Source of the DNA: Sphingobium faniae
GTDB lineage: Bacteria > Pseudomonadota > Alphaproteobacteria > Sphingomonadales > Sphingomonadaceae
Direction of reading: 5' to 3'
DNA length: 64,000 nucleotides
Assembly (NCBI GenBank): GCA_900100475.1
Contig: FMTU01000001.1
Span: forward strand, 248,001-312,000
The position numbers and the translations under genes are program-made. The notes beneath the pieces are model-generated. The model searched no databases. It saw nothing but the letters and a program-made list of their open reading frames with translations, and was not told the DNA's origin. Shown here one piece after another: positions 53,129-61,215 of this stretch (the first letter of the stretch is position 1; each line of letters opens with the position of its first letter).

Positions 53129-53709
53129 CCTGCCGATCCCCCAAGCAGATCGCTGGCGGTGACAAGAGCCTGGGCGATATCCACGATCTTCTTCCCCTGA
53201 TTCATCGCGCTCGTCCGCAACAACGCATAGGCGTCCGCTTCGCCAAGGCCGCGCTGGTTCATCAATATGGACTTGGCCCGGTCGATGATCTTGCGGTCGG
53301 AGAGCGCGGTTCGCGCTTCCTCCAGTTCGGCCTGGATGCGCGCAAAGGCGTTGAAGCGCCGCACCGCCAGTTCCAGCACCGGTCTCACCCGTTCCTTGCG
53401 CAGCCCATCGACGACATAGGCGGACACGCCCGCATCTATGGCAGCGCCGATCATCGCCTCGTCCGACCGATCCACGAACATCGCGATGGGCCGGGCAAGC
53501 GCGCGGCTGACCGTCAGCATTTCCTCCAGCGTGTCGCGGCTCGGGCTGCCAAGGTCCATCAGCACCACATCGGGCGCCATGCGTTCAAGCCGCGCGACAA
53601 AGGCGCCGCGAGGCGGAACGATATGGATATCGTCATACCCCGCCTCGCGCAATCCTTCCTCCAGGACGGTCGCCCGCAATCCGCTGTCGTCGATGATGAC
53701 GATTCTCAT
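53125..53709 (-). CDS. nasT: ANTAR-domain antiterminator NasT
   Basis: A 194-residue response-regulator-like RNA-binding protein. The receiver-type N-terminus (RIVIIDDSGLRATVLEEGL, VLMDLGSPSRDTLEEML) keeps the early acidic residues but lacks a clear phosphorylation context. The C-terminal ANTAR domain reads RKIIDRAKSILMNQRGLGEA and AYALLRTSAMNQGKKIVDIA. It is expected to bind paired hairpins in the narK and nirB leaders and prevent termination when released by NasS. Confidence 0.93.
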   Translation of the reverse strand: MRIVIIDDSGLRATVLEEGLREAGYDDIHIVPPRGAFVARLERMAPDVVLMDLGSPSRDTLEEMLTVSRALARPIAMFVDRSDEAMIGAAIDAGVSAYVVDGLRKERVRPVLELAVRRFNAFARIQAELEEARTALSDRKIIDRAKSILMNQRGLGEADAYALLRTSAMNQGKKIVDIAQALVTASDLLGGSAG

Positions 53710-53766
53710 GATGACGGACCGCGTTTCATGACGCTCACATCGCTGACCTGATGCCGGGCGTCAATG

Positions 53767-54957
53767 TCATGAGCCTCGCATCGCACGCGCGCCGGTGATC
53801 GCCGGAACCACGATCATCGCGATGAAAAGGATGGCTCCCATGGCGGCAAAGGCGCCCGCAAGGCCGATGAAATAGGCCACATAGCCAATCAGCGCCGGTC
53901 CCATCAAGATGCCGAAATAGCCCAGCATGCTGGCGGCGGCGATGGCGTGCGATGCTGGCATCGCCTTCTGCCTGCCCGCGAGCGTGAACAGCACGGGCAC
54001 GACATTCCCCGCAGCAAGGCCCGCCAGCACGATTCCGGCCAGCACGGCCGGAACCGGAACGGCCAATGCGATGATAACGATGCCAAGGCCCGTCAACGCC
54101 AGACCGGCCAGCAACGCGCTGCGCTCTCCCACCCGCGTCACGATCCGGTCGCCCGCCAGGCGACTGATTGTCATGGCCGCCGCGAACAGCGTGTATCCGA
54201 TGCCAGAGATCGAGACATCAACCTGCTTCACCTGTGTCAGAAGCAGCGCCACCCAATCGAGCATAGCCCCTTCGGCCAGAAAGACGATGAGCGCGAGGAT
54301 GCCGATCGCCACCACCACGCCATGGGGGACGATGAACAACGGGCTGTCATCCGTCGAACGGGCGGTGAAGAAGCCGGGCGCGGCAACGACGATGCACAAC
54401 AGCACCAGCGCGGCCGCCATGCTCGCGGCGAAGAGGATGTCGACGCCCAGCGCGATCAGCAGCGTCATCCCGCTGGCCCCCGCAAGGCCGCCGACGCTGT
54501 AGAATCCGTGGAAGCCCGACATCAACGGCACGCCGGCGGCCTCCTGAACCTCCGTTCCGTGAATATTCGCGGCGACGTCGATCGCGCCGATCGCCGCGCC
54601 GAACAGGGTGAGACAGGCGCCTAGCATGAAAGGACCGGACAGGAACGCCAGCAGCGGCAGGGAAATCACCAGCCCCGCCGCGCCGGCCATGATGACGAAG
54701 CGGCTCCCGATCCGGGCCGAAAGCGCGCCGGCGGCGGGCATGCCGATGACCGCGCCCAGCCCCAGGCACAGGAGGATCGTCCCCAGTTCGGCGGCATCCG
54801 CGTTCATCCGCGCCTGCGCGAAGGGAACCAGCGGCGCCCAGCAGGCGATCGCAAAACCGGCGATGAAGAAGGCCAGTCGGGTAGCACGTTTTCCGCCGCG
54901 CAGAATAGGGGCTGTCGGATGGATGCTCGTCCTGGATGTCGTCAGGTTGCTACTCAT
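53767..54957 (-). CDS. MFS transporter, YbjJ-like
   Basis: A 396-residue 12-segment major-facilitator permease. The pattern FIAGFAIACWAPLVPFAQAR and LSARIGSRFVIMAGAAGLV, with GFHGFYSVGGLAGASGM mid-protein, resembles the YbjJ/fucose-permease-like branch, whose substrates are mostly unknown. It lies between copB (69 bp) and nasT (57 bp) on the same strand. It is not evidently part of either system. Confidence 0.85.
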   Translation of the reverse strand: MSSNLTTSRTSIHPTAPILRGGKRATRLAFFIAGFAIACWAPLVPFAQARMNADAAELGTILLCLGLGAVIGMPAAGALSARIGSRFVIMAGAAGLVISLPLLAFLSGPFMLGACLTLFGAAIGAIDVAANIHGTEVQEAAGVPLMSGFHGFYSVGGLAGASGMTLLIALGVDILFAASMAAALVLLCIVVAAPGFFTARSTDDSPLFIVPHGVVVAIGILALIVFLAEGAMLDWVALLLTQVKQVDVSISGIGYTLFAAAMTISRLAGDRIVTRVGERSALLAGLALTGLGIVIIALAVPVPAVLAGIVLAGLAAGNVVPVLFTLAGRQKAMPASHAIAAASMLGYFGILMGPALIGYVAYFIGLAGAFAAMGAILFIAMIVVPAITGARAMRGS

Positions 54958-55026
54958 ATCGTCCTTGCTGATAAGGCGCGCGACGTCGCCAGATCCCGCG
55001 CGCCATGCGGACAGGCTCCGCCCGTA

Positions 55027-55986
55027 TCAAAACCAGAAGCGTATGCCCATGACCATGCCGGTGGACGAAACATCCTCTCCCGCCGCGCGGGCATAGGCTG
55101 CGCTGTCGCCCAGCCTGCGTTCCCAGTGGATGCCGACATAGGGCGCAAATTCGCGGGCGAATTCGTAGCGCAGGCGCAAGCCCAGTTCGATGTCGGACGG
55201 GCCCGATCCGATGCCCAGTTCCGGAACGTCCTGCGCAGCAATATTCACCTCGGCGGCGGGTTGCAGGATCAGGCGCTGGGTGATGCGCTGGTCGTAACTC
55301 CCCTCCAGCCGGAAATGCGCGTCGCCTTTGGTGGAAAGAAACGCCTGCGCGCCAATCTCGAACCAGTAGGGAGCGAGGCCTTCAATCCCGATGACGGCAT
55401 AGGTGCGCCGGGGCTGCGGGCGGATGTCGTGGCGCAGGCCAGCCTCCAGGTTGAACCATGGGTCGATGGCGCGGCTGTAGAGCGCCTGCACCTCCGCGCG
55501 TTCCAGCGGGCCGCCGATTTCCCCTTCCCCCTCGCTCTTGAACGCGAAGCGATGGATGTCGCCGCCGATCCAGCCTTCCCCTTCCCAATGATAGCCGTCC
55601 GCGCCCTTGCGCGCCTGATATTCCAGCCGGTCGAGCATGAATTGGGAGAAAATCGTCCCGCCGTTTTCCCTGAGCATCGCGACGCGCGCGCGTTCCATGT
55701 CGGCGCGGTCGTAGAAGGCATCGGCCGCATGATCGGCGGGCGGCATGGGGGCGGCGCCTTTCGGCATGGCGTCGCCGGGAGCGGCTGGCCCATGCCCGGC
55801 ATGGGGGTCATTAGATGGGGCCGCCTGGGCAGGCATGGGAGGGGCGGAATGATGCTGCCCTTGGCCGTGGTCCATCTGGCCGTGGTCCATCTGGCCGTGG
55901 TCCATCTGGCCGTGGTCGTCCTGCGCCCATAGGGGTAGCGGCGTAAAAGCGAGCATCAATGTGGCGAAGACAGCAAGCATTTTCAT
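55027..55986 (-). CDS. copB: Copper resistance protein B
   Basis: A 319-residue outer-membrane copper protein. A signal peptide (ending LPLWAQ) is followed by a His/Met-rich segment with three DHGQM repeats plus DHGQG, then HHSAPPMPAQ and DPHAGHG. These are presumptive Cu-binding residues. The CopB barrel starts around residue 100 and ends in GMVMGIRFWF. It overlaps copA by ATGA. Confidence 0.95.
   Translation of the reverse strand: MKMLAVFATLMLAFTPLPLWAQDDHGQMDHGQMDHGQMDHGQGQHHSAPPMPAQAAPSNDPHAGHGPAAPGDAMPKGAAPMPPADHAADAFYDRADMERARVAMLRENGGTIFSQFMLDRLEYQARKGADGYHWEGEGWIGGDIHRFAFKSEGEGEIGGPLERAEVQALYSRAIDPWFNLEAGLRHDIRPQPRRTYAVIGIEGLAPYWFEIGAQAFLSTKGDAHFRLEGSYDQRITQRLILQPAAEVNIAAQDVPELGIGSGPSDIELGLRLRYEFAREFAPYVGIHWERRLGDSAAYARAAGEDVSSTGMVMGIRFWF
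55858..55917 (-). repeat. 15-bp tandem repeat in copB
   Basis: Three exact copies of GACCACGGCCAGATG and a fourth, altered copy, each encoding one DHGQM/DHGQG unit. Copy number could vary by slippage. Confidence 0.95.
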
Positions 55987-57740
55987 GCCTCATGCTCCTC
56001 ATGCCGCACCGTCACGATCCGCATCATCCCCGAATGCATGTGCATCAGCATGTGGCAATGGAACGCCCAGTCCCCCAGCGCATCGGCGGTCAGGTCGAAG
56101 CTCACCTTCCCGCCCGGCAACACATTCACCGTATGCTTGCGCGGATTATGTTCGTCGGCCCCCGTCACCAGTTCAAAGAAATGGCCGTGCAGATGAATGG
56201 GATGCGGCATCATCGTGTCGTTGATCAGGTTCACCCGCACCCGCTCCATATGGCGGAAGGCGATAGGCTCCGCCCCATCGGACAGCTTCACCCCGTCGAA
56301 GGACCACATATAGCGTTCCATGTTCGCGGTCAGGTGGATGTCGAGCGTGCGCGTCGGCATTCGCCTGTCGCCATGGGGCGTCAGAGACTTGAGGTCGGCA
56401 TAGGTCAGCACCCGATGCCCCACATTTTCAAGGCCGGTCGGGCGGTCGGCGATCCGGTCGGCGGGCATGGGCGAAAGCGTGGCGACCCCCGGTCCCATCT
56501 TCACCTGCGGCGCGACCGACTTGTCCCGCATCTTCATCGCATGGCCGTCCATCGCGCCGTCATGGCCGCTGTGCTCATCGGACATGGACATGTCAGACAT
56601 AGGCATGCCCGACATGTCCATGCCCATGTCCCTCATGCCCAGCAGCGGACGTTCCCGCAGCGGGGGCGCCTGCGCCACCATGCCGATGCGCGGCGCGAGC
56701 GTCGCGCGGACAAGGCCGGAGCGGTCTATCGCTTCCGCCACCAGCGCATAGGGTTGTGGCTCACCCGGCTGCACGATGACGTCGTAAGTCTCCGCTATGC
56801 CGATCTGGAACTCGTCGGTTTCGACGGGCCGCACATCCTGCCCGTCGCACTGCACCACCGTCATGGGCAGACCCGGCAGGCGGACATTGAAATTGGTCAT
56901 CGCCGACGCATTGATGATGCGGAGCCGCACGCGCTCGCCCGGCATGAACAACCCCGTCCAGTTTTCCGCCGTGCCATGGCCGTTCACCAGAAAGCTGTAG
57001 GCGGCCCCCGTCACGTCCGAAATATCGGTGGGGTCCATCCGCATCGCACCCCATTCGAGGCGCTCCTTCGCGCTCTGGTCCTTCCCCGCGAGCAGCCCGG
57101 CCAGCGTCTGCTTCCGCATGTTGAAATAGCCGCCCATCTGCTTGAGCCGCTTCAACAGCACATGCGGGTGGACCGGGCTCCAGTCGGACAGCACGATCAC
57201 ATGCTCGCGATCGCTCTGCACCGGGCCGGAACCGGCCGGGTCGATGACGATGGGTCCATAATGCCCCATCGCCTCCTGCATTCCCGAATGGCTGTGATAC
57301 CAATAGGTGCCCGCCTGCCGCACCGGAAATTCATAGGTGAAGGTTTCGCCGGGCCGGATGCCGGGAAAGCTCACCCCCGGAACGCCATCCATCTGAAACG
57401 GCAGGATCAGGCCATGCCAATGGATCGACGTATCCTCCTTCAGCAGGTTGGTGACGGCCAGGCGCACATCCTGCCCTTCCTTCAGGCGGATGAGCGGCGC
57501 GGGCAGCAGCCCGTTCACCGTCACCGCATGGCCCGAACGCCCGCCAGTTGCGAAATGGCTTTCCCCCACGGTCAACCGGATCAGATCGCCGCTCAACATA
57601 TCCGGTGCGGGGACAAGACCCGTCGTGCCGCTTTGCGCCCATGTAGGAAATGCGCGAACCAGCGCCAGCGCGCCGGTCAGGGCCGCCGTTCCCCGGATAA
57701 GGCTGCGGCGGTCGATGCTCAAGCGCGGGAGGATGGACAT
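55983..57740 (-). CDS. copA: Copper-resistance multicopper oxidase CopA
   Basis: A 585-residue periplasmic multicopper oxidase, exported by a Tat-type signal (DRRSLIRGTAALTG). Copper sites: HWHGLI and WYHSHSG in domain 1, and HPIHLHGHFFEL and HCHMLMHMHSGMM in domain 3. A Met/His-rich insert (GMDMSGMPMSDMSMSDEHSG) near residue 380 probably binds Cu(I). The ATG at 57740 was chosen because the sequence upstream is not signal-like. It is cotranscribed with copB. No copRS regulator is in the window. Confidence 0.94.
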   Translation of the reverse strand: MSILPRLSIDRRSLIRGTAALTGALALVRAFPTWAQSGTTGLVPAPDMLSGDLIRLTVGESHFATGGRSGHAVTVNGLLPAPLIRLKEGQDVRLAVTNLLKEDTSIHWHGLILPFQMDGVPGVSFPGIRPGETFTYEFPVRQAGTYWYHSHSGMQEAMGHYGPIVIDPAGSGPVQSDREHVIVLSDWSPVHPHVLLKRLKQMGGYFNMRKQTLAGLLAGKDQSAKERLEWGAMRMDPTDISDVTGAAYSFLVNGHGTAENWTGLFMPGERVRLRIINASAMTNFNVRLPGLPMTVVQCDGQDVRPVETDEFQIGIAETYDVIVQPGEPQPYALVAEAIDRSGLVRATLAPRIGMVAQAPPLRERPLLGMRDMGMDMSGMPMSDMSMSDEHSGHDGAMDGHAMKMRDKSVAPQVKMGPGVATLSPMPADRIADRPTGLENVGHRVLTYADLKSLTPHGDRRMPTRTLDIHLTANMERYMWSFDGVKLSDGAEPIAFRHMERVRVNLINDTMMPHPIHLHGHFFELVTGADEHNPRKHTVNVLPGGKVSFDLTADALGDWAFHCHMLMHMHSGMMRIVTVRHEEHEA

Positions 57741-57860
57741 GGGGAATGTTGGCCTGTTGAAAGAATGGCCCCTGTGGGCTTGCAATCGCCGCGACGGACC
57801 CGATGCAGCGGCATTAGGGCCATCGGGCGGGCGATTTCAACGGACATTATGCCGCAGGCC

Positions 57861-58094
57861 CTATTCCGGGCCGCAATCGCCTGTCCTGACACCGGACTTC
57901 TTCCTGTCACACAGCATCAGGTGGCAGGGGGCATCCGTGCGCGACGGGCCGGCGGGCTTGCGCTGCCATGGCGGCGCCCAGCCAACGGGAAGCGAACCGC
58001 AGGCATAGGCCGAGGGTACGGCACGGTCCGGCATATATCCCGCCGGGAACTTCATGCAGAGCGCCGCCGTCACCAGCCACGCGCTACACCGCAT
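57861..58094 (-). CDS. Small exported protein overlapping hemN
   Basis: A 77-residue ORF whose ATG lies 11 nt inside the hemN 3' end. A hydrophobic start (RCSAWLVTAALCMKFPAGYM) looks like a signal peptide. The mature part holds YACGS, APCHLMLCDRKKSG and TGDCGPE, so there are several cysteines. Short cysteine/histidine proteins of this kind (DUF2946-like) are common beside copper genes. The assignment is by general resemblance only. The 120 bp between its stop and copA shows nothing else. Confidence 0.4.
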   Translation of the reverse strand: MRCSAWLVTAALCMKFPAGYMPDRAVPSAYACGSLPVGWAPPWQRKPAGPSRTDAPCHLMLCDRKKSGVRTGDCGPE

Positions 58095-59388
58095 GGCTGA
58101 ACCGTTTTTCCGCCGGTTGCAGCCAGGCATCGAAACAAGCCGCGATGCTGCGGGCATAAGGAAGCGCCTGCGGCTTCAGCAAGACGCGGTCCGCCGCCAC
58201 CTCCACCAATGCCAGTTCTTCAAATCGGGACAGGTCCGGCATCGGGCAAGGCCCGACATCCGCTTCGCCCCGGCAAAGCAATGCTTCGATAATGCGTCCC
58301 CGCTCCCGGTCGTCGGCGGTCCTCAACGTCCCGCGCACGGCGGAGAGGCTGTCCTTCTCCACCAGTTGACGCCAGCTTCCGGCCCGCTTTTCATTCTGGA
58401 CGATCAGGTCGGGAAACTGGCTGATGGCGCTGGCGCCCAGACCGATCAGCACTTCGGCCGGATCATCGGTGAAGCCCTGGAAATTGCGCCGCAACCGTCC
58501 TTCCCCCAGCGCAATGGCCATGCTGTCTTCGGGCTGGGCGAAATGGTCGAAACCGATGGCCATATAGCCCGCGTCCGTGAGCATCCGATACCCCATAGCC
58601 GCCATTTCGAAACGGGCGGCGATATCCGGCAGGTCGCTGGCGTCGATGCGCCGCTGGCGGGGCAGCAGCTTTGGCATGTGGGCATAGCCGAACAGCGCCA
58701 CGCGCGCGGGATTGAGCCGGATGCTGGCCTCGATCGTCGCGGCCAGATCGTCGAGGCTTTGCCCCGGCAACCCGTACATGAGGTCGAAACCCGTCGCGAT
58801 GCCCGCGCCGCCCAGTTGCTCCATCGCGTGCTCCACCATGTCGAGCGGCTGGATGCGGCCGATACGGGCCTGCACATGGGGCGCAAAGGTCTGCACGCCC
58901 AGATTGACCCGGCTCACCCCCATGGTCGCCAGAGACGCGATCCATTGGCGATCCAGACGCCGGGGATCGAGTTCCACGGAAATTTCGGCCTGATGCGCAT
59001 CGAAACAGAGCAATATCTGTTGCAACAGGCGGATGAAATCGACCAACGGCAGGGAATTGGGACTGCCGCCGCCAAAGGCGATCCGCCGCACCCTTCCCCG
59101 CCCGCCCAGACGCCGCGCCATGCCCGCTATTTCCTGCTCCAGCGCCTCTACATAAGCGATGAGGCGCTGGGAGCGGTTCGCCGCGCCCGTATTGCAGCCG
59201 CAATACCAGCAGATATCATGGCAATAGGGAATGTGGACATAGAGCGAGATATCGGTCTTTGTATCCAGCGTCTCCAGCCGCGCGGCCAGATCGTCCGCGC
59301 CCGCTCCGTCATGGAATTGCGCGGCGGTGGGATAGCTGGTGTAGCGCGGCACTGGCCGGGCGAGCAGGTCGGCATGATAGGTCCACAT
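58084..59388 (-). CDS. hemN: Oxygen-independent coproporphyrinogen-III oxidase
   Basis: A 434-residue radical-SAM enzyme making protoporphyrinogen IX in haem synthesis without O2. The iron-sulfur motif is YCHDICWYCGC near residue 54. The N-terminal PRYTSYPTAAQFHDG, the GGGSPN segment and the FDLMYGLPGQS segment are conserved HemN features. I chose the ATG of MWTYHADLLARP. Codons upstream run through an FNR-like site and are unlikely to be translated. Expression under low oxygen is expected. Confidence 0.92.
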   Translation of the reverse strand: MWTYHADLLARPVPRYTSYPTAAQFHDGAGADDLAARLETLDTKTDISLYVHIPYCHDICWYCGCNTGAANRSQRLIAYVEALEQEIAGMARRLGGRGRVRRIAFGGGSPNSLPLVDFIRLLQQILLCFDAHQAEISVELDPRRLDRQWIASLATMGVSRVNLGVQTFAPHVQARIGRIQPLDMVEHAMEQLGGAGIATGFDLMYGLPGQSLDDLAATIEASIRLNPARVALFGYAHMPKLLPRQRRIDASDLPDIAARFEMAAMGYRMLTDAGYMAIGFDHFAQPEDSMAIALGEGRLRRNFQGFTDDPAEVLIGLGASAISQFPDLIVQNEKRAGSWRQLVEKDSLSAVRGTLRTADDRERGRIIEALLCRGEADVGPCPMPDLSRFEELALVEVAADRVLLKPQALPYARSIAACFDAWLQPAEKRFSHAV

Positions 59389-59422
59389 GCACGCGGCATC
59401 GCATGACGGAGCTTCCGGTACA

Positions 59423-59436
59423 TTGAGCCAGGTCAA
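59423..59436 (-). promoter_or_regulatory. FNR/FixK-type site upstream of hemN
   Basis: On the minus strand TTGAC-CTGG-CTCAA differs from the consensus TTGAT-N4-ATCAA only at the two inner bases of the half-sites. Its centre is 41-42 nt from the hemN ATG. Confidence 0.6.
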
Positions 59437-59523
59437 ATTCTCCCTTGAACGGACGCAATGCCGGCGCCGCCGCATCGCGGCACATCGCCTTGTGAAGCAG
59501 TTCCCTAAAAGGCCGGACAGTTC

Positions 59524-59545
59524 CTCGCACTTATGGAAGTGTGAG
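59524..59545. repeat. Inverted repeat in the hemN/P450 interval
   Basis: CTCGCACTT-ATGG-AAGTGTGAG, 9-bp arms with one G-T pair. No T-run follows on either strand, so an operator is more likely than a terminator. Confidence 0.45.
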
Positions 59546-59573
59546 TTATATGACTGGCAAATATGATCGCGTG

Positions 59574-59587
59574 GAGGTGATCACCTC
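59574..59587. repeat. Perfect 14-bp palindrome GAGGTGATCACCTC
   Basis: An uninterrupted palindrome 84 bp past the P450 stop and upstream of hemN. It has the size and symmetry of a dimeric repressor site. Confidence 0.5.
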
Positions 59588-59670
59588 GGTCCAGCACCGG
59601 CAACAACCTACGATAGGATCAGAGGACGCGAACGAGGCACAGTGCGCACCGCTCGTGGCGAGCCTGCTCA

Positions 59671-60906
59671 TCAGGTCACGCGGGACGGCCACTTCAATGT
59701 CATAGCCGTGATTCCGGACACAATGCCCGTCGCGATACTGACGTCCGCGTCGCGGTCGACTTCAAACTCAGGAATTCGTGAAATCCATTCTTCCAGAAAA
59801 ATCCGAAGCTCGCGCTTGGCCAAATGCATGCCCAGGCAGACATGCGCGCCAGCACCAAAGGTGAGATTGCGGCCATTTTTCCGGTGGAAATCGACGGTCA
59901 ATGGATCTGAAACGATCGCATCGTCGACGGCATACATCCAGGTAGGCGCCAGCACCATATCGCCTGCCTTCATCGACGCGCCACCGATCTCCACATCCTG
60001 GATCACGCGGCGCGCTACCGCGACCACTCCGAAACGCCGGACAAACTCATCCGTCGCGGCCGGCACAAGATCGGGGTTTTCCAACAGCAGACGGCGATGG
60101 TCGGGATTATTGGCAAGGTAGAGAGCAGTGAAGCCGAGCAGATTGGTGACCGTATCGAGACCGCCGATCATGAGGGTGGATGCGAAACGAAGCGCCTCGT
60201 CCATCGAAACCTGTCGCCCATCAATTTCCGCCAACGCGATCTTCGACAACAGGTCAGGACCGGGGTTTGCACGCCGTCGTTCGATATTCTCCTCAAGATA
60301 TTTTCGCAGCGCCAGATGGCCCTCTATACGCTTTTCAGGCGTCTCGGGTCGGGTCGACATCTCGGCGAGGGGAACGAGGAAATGGCGATCCTCGGCAGGC
60401 AGATCGACGAGGGCAAGAAAAACGATGATCGGAAGAACCCCTGCGAAATCCTGAATGAATTCGCAATGCCCCTTGGGAGCCAGTTCCTCGATAATGGCGA
60501 TAGATTCGCTACGCGCCCGCTCAACCAGCGCGCCGATCGCGCCCGGCATCATCGCGGCCTGGATGACCTTGCGGTATTTGATCGACTGAGGCGGGTCCAT
60601 CTCCAGCGGGATCAGCACATTATCACGCGACCCATTGGGCGGGATGAAAATGTCGATGCTGGAAAAGACGTCGGGGCTTGTGTAAACTCTTTCGACATCC
60701 CGGCCATCAAGAATGGTCCAGTGCCCCTCATTACGGTCCGTCCAGAAAACCGGGCCGGGCGCAGCTTCTTTCAGGTCGAGCCACGTCCTGGCCAGATCCT
60801 CATCTCTTAACGCTACATCGTAAATATCCAAATCCATGACAAGATCATTTGGAACATGCGCTGGGCGCGCGCTTGCGCCCGCGTTCTGAGTCACCCGATC
60901 AACCAC
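59671..60906 (-). CDS. Cytochrome P450 (bacterial class I)
   Basis: A 411-residue soluble P450 monooxygenase. The oxygen-activation helix is LMIGGLDTVTNLLG near residue 247, the ExxR region is near LRFAS, and the haem cysteine lies in FGAGAHVCLGMHLAKREL near residue 356. Overall it resembles CYP101/CYP108-like terpenoid or steroid hydroxylases. The start is GTG, six bases after GGTGGA. It diverges from a ketosteroid-dehydrogenase-like gene. No flavin ferredoxin reductase is present in the window. Confidence 0.92.
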   Translation of the reverse strand: MVDRVTQNAGASARPAHVPNDLVMDLDIYDVALRDEDLARTWLDLKEAAPGPVFWTDRNEGHWTILDGRDVERVYTSPDVFSSIDIFIPPNGSRDNVLIPLEMDPPQSIKYRKVIQAAMMPGAIGALVERARSESIAIIEELAPKGHCEFIQDFAGVLPIIVFLALVDLPAEDRHFLVPLAEMSTRPETPEKRIEGHLALRKYLEENIERRRANPGPDLLSKIALAEIDGRQVSMDEALRFASTLMIGGLDTVTNLLGFTALYLANNPDHRRLLLENPDLVPAATDEFVRRFGVVAVARRVIQDVEIGGASMKAGDMVLAPTWMYAVDDAIVSDPLTVDFHRKNGRNLTFGAGAHVCLGMHLAKRELRIFLEEWISRIPEFEVDRDADVSIATGIVSGITAMTLKWPSRVT

Positions 60907-61215
60907 AAACTTCCACCCGTCCTAATTTCTCTAATTTCTGTTAGACTTTAATGCAGCAATGCGCAAACGGGTTTTACGGGAAGAACTCGACCGCCTATCC
61001 CTGCCCCACAGAATCTGCTGACAAACTCGGTCGATCTCGCTTTCCGGCCGCGAACACGAGCCAGCACCTGACCCCGAACGGCTGCGTTGCATTCATCCCC
61101 GCACCATGATAATTTCTAATTTGTGCTAGACTTATAGGGAATGACAAGGCACATCACGGGGGAGGATAGGAAGAGCGTTCCGATGCAAGAAAGGCAACGC
61201 TCCCAGAAGGACGAG
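60907..61215. promoter_or_regulatory. Divergent promoter region with two operator-like repeats
   Basis: Two copies of a motif in the same orientation, at 60923-60948 and 61110-61133. They share TAATTTCT and the core AATTT[C/G]TG[T/C]TAGACTT. The core of copy 1 contains CTAA-N6-TTAG symmetry. Copy 1 lies 17-42 nt upstream of the P450 start and copy 2 overlaps the presumed promoter of the flavoprotein gene. A shared repressor or activator is inferred; no regulator gene is in the window. Confidence 0.5.

Noticed and set aside
55858..55917. CRISPR-like short repeats
   Set aside because: Contiguous 15-bp coding repeats with no spacers, inside copB.
57741..57860. Additional gene between copA and the small exported ORF
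   Set aside because: No ribosome site or protein-like frame seen in this 120-bp stretch; probably only copA leader.
55959..58100. 713-codon plus-strand frame opposite copA
   Set aside because: Its histidine-rich look is a mirror of the copper-site codons of CopA on the other strand.
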